From assembly GCA_910579835.1 (NCBI GenBank), contig CAJTWQ010000002.1, positions 29,955-93,954 of the forward strand: a stretch of 64,000 nt of DNA, read 5' to 3'. The notes under the pieces are model-generated. The model ran no database searches, had not been told where the DNA came from, and worked only from the letters and a program-made list of their open reading frames with translations. This document shows positions 63,392 to 64,000 of this stretch, one piece after another (within the stretch, counting starts at the first letter, position 1; the number at the start of each line of letters is the position of its first letter). The stretch is from an uncultured Ruminococcus sp. (GTDB taxonomy: Bacteria; Bacillota; Clostridia; Oscillospirales; Ruminococcaceae). The position numbers were made by a program, and so were the translations under genes.

Positions 63392-63946
63392 ATGAAAACT
63401 ATGAAGAAAACAAAAAAAGGTTTTACACTTATTGAGCTCATCGTTGTTATTGCTATCATCGGTGTTCTCGCAGCTATCCTCGTACCTGCTATGATGGGTT
63501 ATGTAAAGAAGTCCAAGATCCGTAAGGAAGATGCAACTGCTAAGAATATTCAGAATGCACTTTCTTCAGCTCTTCCTGAACTTGAAGAGCAGGGATGGGA
63601 TATTTCTGTAAGTGGAACTATTGATCTTACGAATTTAAAGTCTGGCTCTAGCACACCAACAGAAAAGAAGCTTAAATTAGAGGCCCCTTGTGACGATCTT
63701 AAAGCTTCAATTAAGGAATACTTCCCTGACATTAAGAAAGTTAAGAAAGGCAATGCTTACATTAAGAATGGTATTTGTCTTGCAGTAATCAGCACAACCG
63801 ACAACGTATACTGTGGAACATATCCTCCTGGATTCTATACTGCAAAGGATTATAAGAAGGGTAAGAATGCTGAAACTGTTGCTAAGGCAATTACTTACTT
63901 TGAATCAAATTGCGATGAAGTTAAGGAATCAAAGGAAACAACTTGA
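63392..63946 (+). CDS. pilA: Major type IV prepilin (PilA-like)
   Basis: The 184-residue product begins MKTMKKTKKGFTLIELIVVI, with cutting after Gly10 and Glu at mature position 5; the N-terminal helix (FTLIELIVVIAIIGVLAAIL) polymerises the pilus shaft. The globular part has three Cys. A strong ribosome-binding site (AAGGAGG) is nine bases upstream. It has its own promoter and leader. It is complete within the window; the remaining 54 bases hold only a small AATTAA-type inverted repeat. Confidence 0.92.
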   Translation: MKTMKKTKKGFTLIELIVVIAIIGVLAAILVPAMMGYVKKSKIRKEDATAKNIQNALSSALPELEEQGWDISVSGTIDLTNLKSGSSTPTEKKLKLEAPCDDLKASIKEYFPDIKKVKKGNAYIKNGICLAVISTTDNVYCGTYPPGFYTAKDYKKGKNAETVAKAITYFESNCDEVKESKETT

Positions 63947-64000
63947 TTAGCTTCTATTGGCGGCCAATTAATTCTTTTATTGAATTAAAGCTATAAAAAT

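Overview
The window looks like the chromosome of an anaerobic, plant-fibre-associated clostridial bacterium of the Ruminococcus type. This is inferred from gene content, not from a marker match. The supporting signs are clostridial ribosomal and rpoA gene order, a CIRCE-controlled groESL operon, RicT/QueH/YbaK genes beside holB, dipicolinate synthase genes, a Gram-positive type IV pilus cluster, and a secreted expansin carrying a dockerin-like calcium loop. Coding density is high. I found no tRNA or rRNA gene, no CRISPR array and no transposase.

Layout. 1-3230: end of the ribosomal superoperon (infA, rpmJ, rpsM, rpsK, rpsD, rpoA, rplQ). 3356-7225: a response regulator/sensor kinase pair followed by a membrane HtrA protease. 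7265-12142: TIGR04086-type membrane protein, yajC (opposite strand), groES-groEL with CIRCE, a formate/nitrite-type channel and a CmpB-like membrane protein. 12267-16299 (minus): glycan-type operon of an FAD oxidoreductase, a GtrA protein and a large polytopic protein. 16624-21802: a region-4-only sigma-like factor with a helical partner, then Orn/Lys/Arg decarboxylase, holB, ricT, queH and ybaK. 21851-24041 (minus): hsp20 and dpaAB. 24412-37446 (minus): a purine biosynthesis region (purE, purC, purF-like, purM, purN, purO, purH-type AICAR transformylase, purD) in which nearly every pur gene alternates with a membrane or exported protein, including the expansin, lipoproteins, a DUF3592 protein and a second CmpB-like protein. 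37571-39717 (minus): WG-repeat exported protein and a GtrB-like glycosyltransferase. 39977-41095: prfB. 41376-45020 (minus): TPR protein and a long disordered protein with short-motif arrays. 45488-47955: rsmD, coaD, a helical protein and a lipoprotein. 48116-50055: an isolated three-gene phage tail-tip-like operon. 50499-63946: type IV pilus genes pilC, a pilM-pilN fusion, pilO, a very large PilX-like pilin, two further minor prepilins, pilD, pilB, pilT and a major prepilin.

How they work together. The pur genes cover many steps from PRPP to IMP, using separate AICAR transformylase and PurO-type IMP cyclohydrolase proteins instead of bifunctional PurH. The PurF-like protein lacks the N-terminal catalytic cysteine of glutamine amidotransferases. 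The pilus cluster holds a near-complete assembly machine (motor, retraction ATPase, platform, alignment proteins, peptidase, pilins); with the expansin it fits a lifestyle of attaching to and loosening plant cell walls. The most unusual items are the interleaved pur/exported-protein operon, the orphan tail-tip operon beside the pilus genes, the motif-array protein, and several strong inverted repeats that may be mobile miniature elements or RNA structures.
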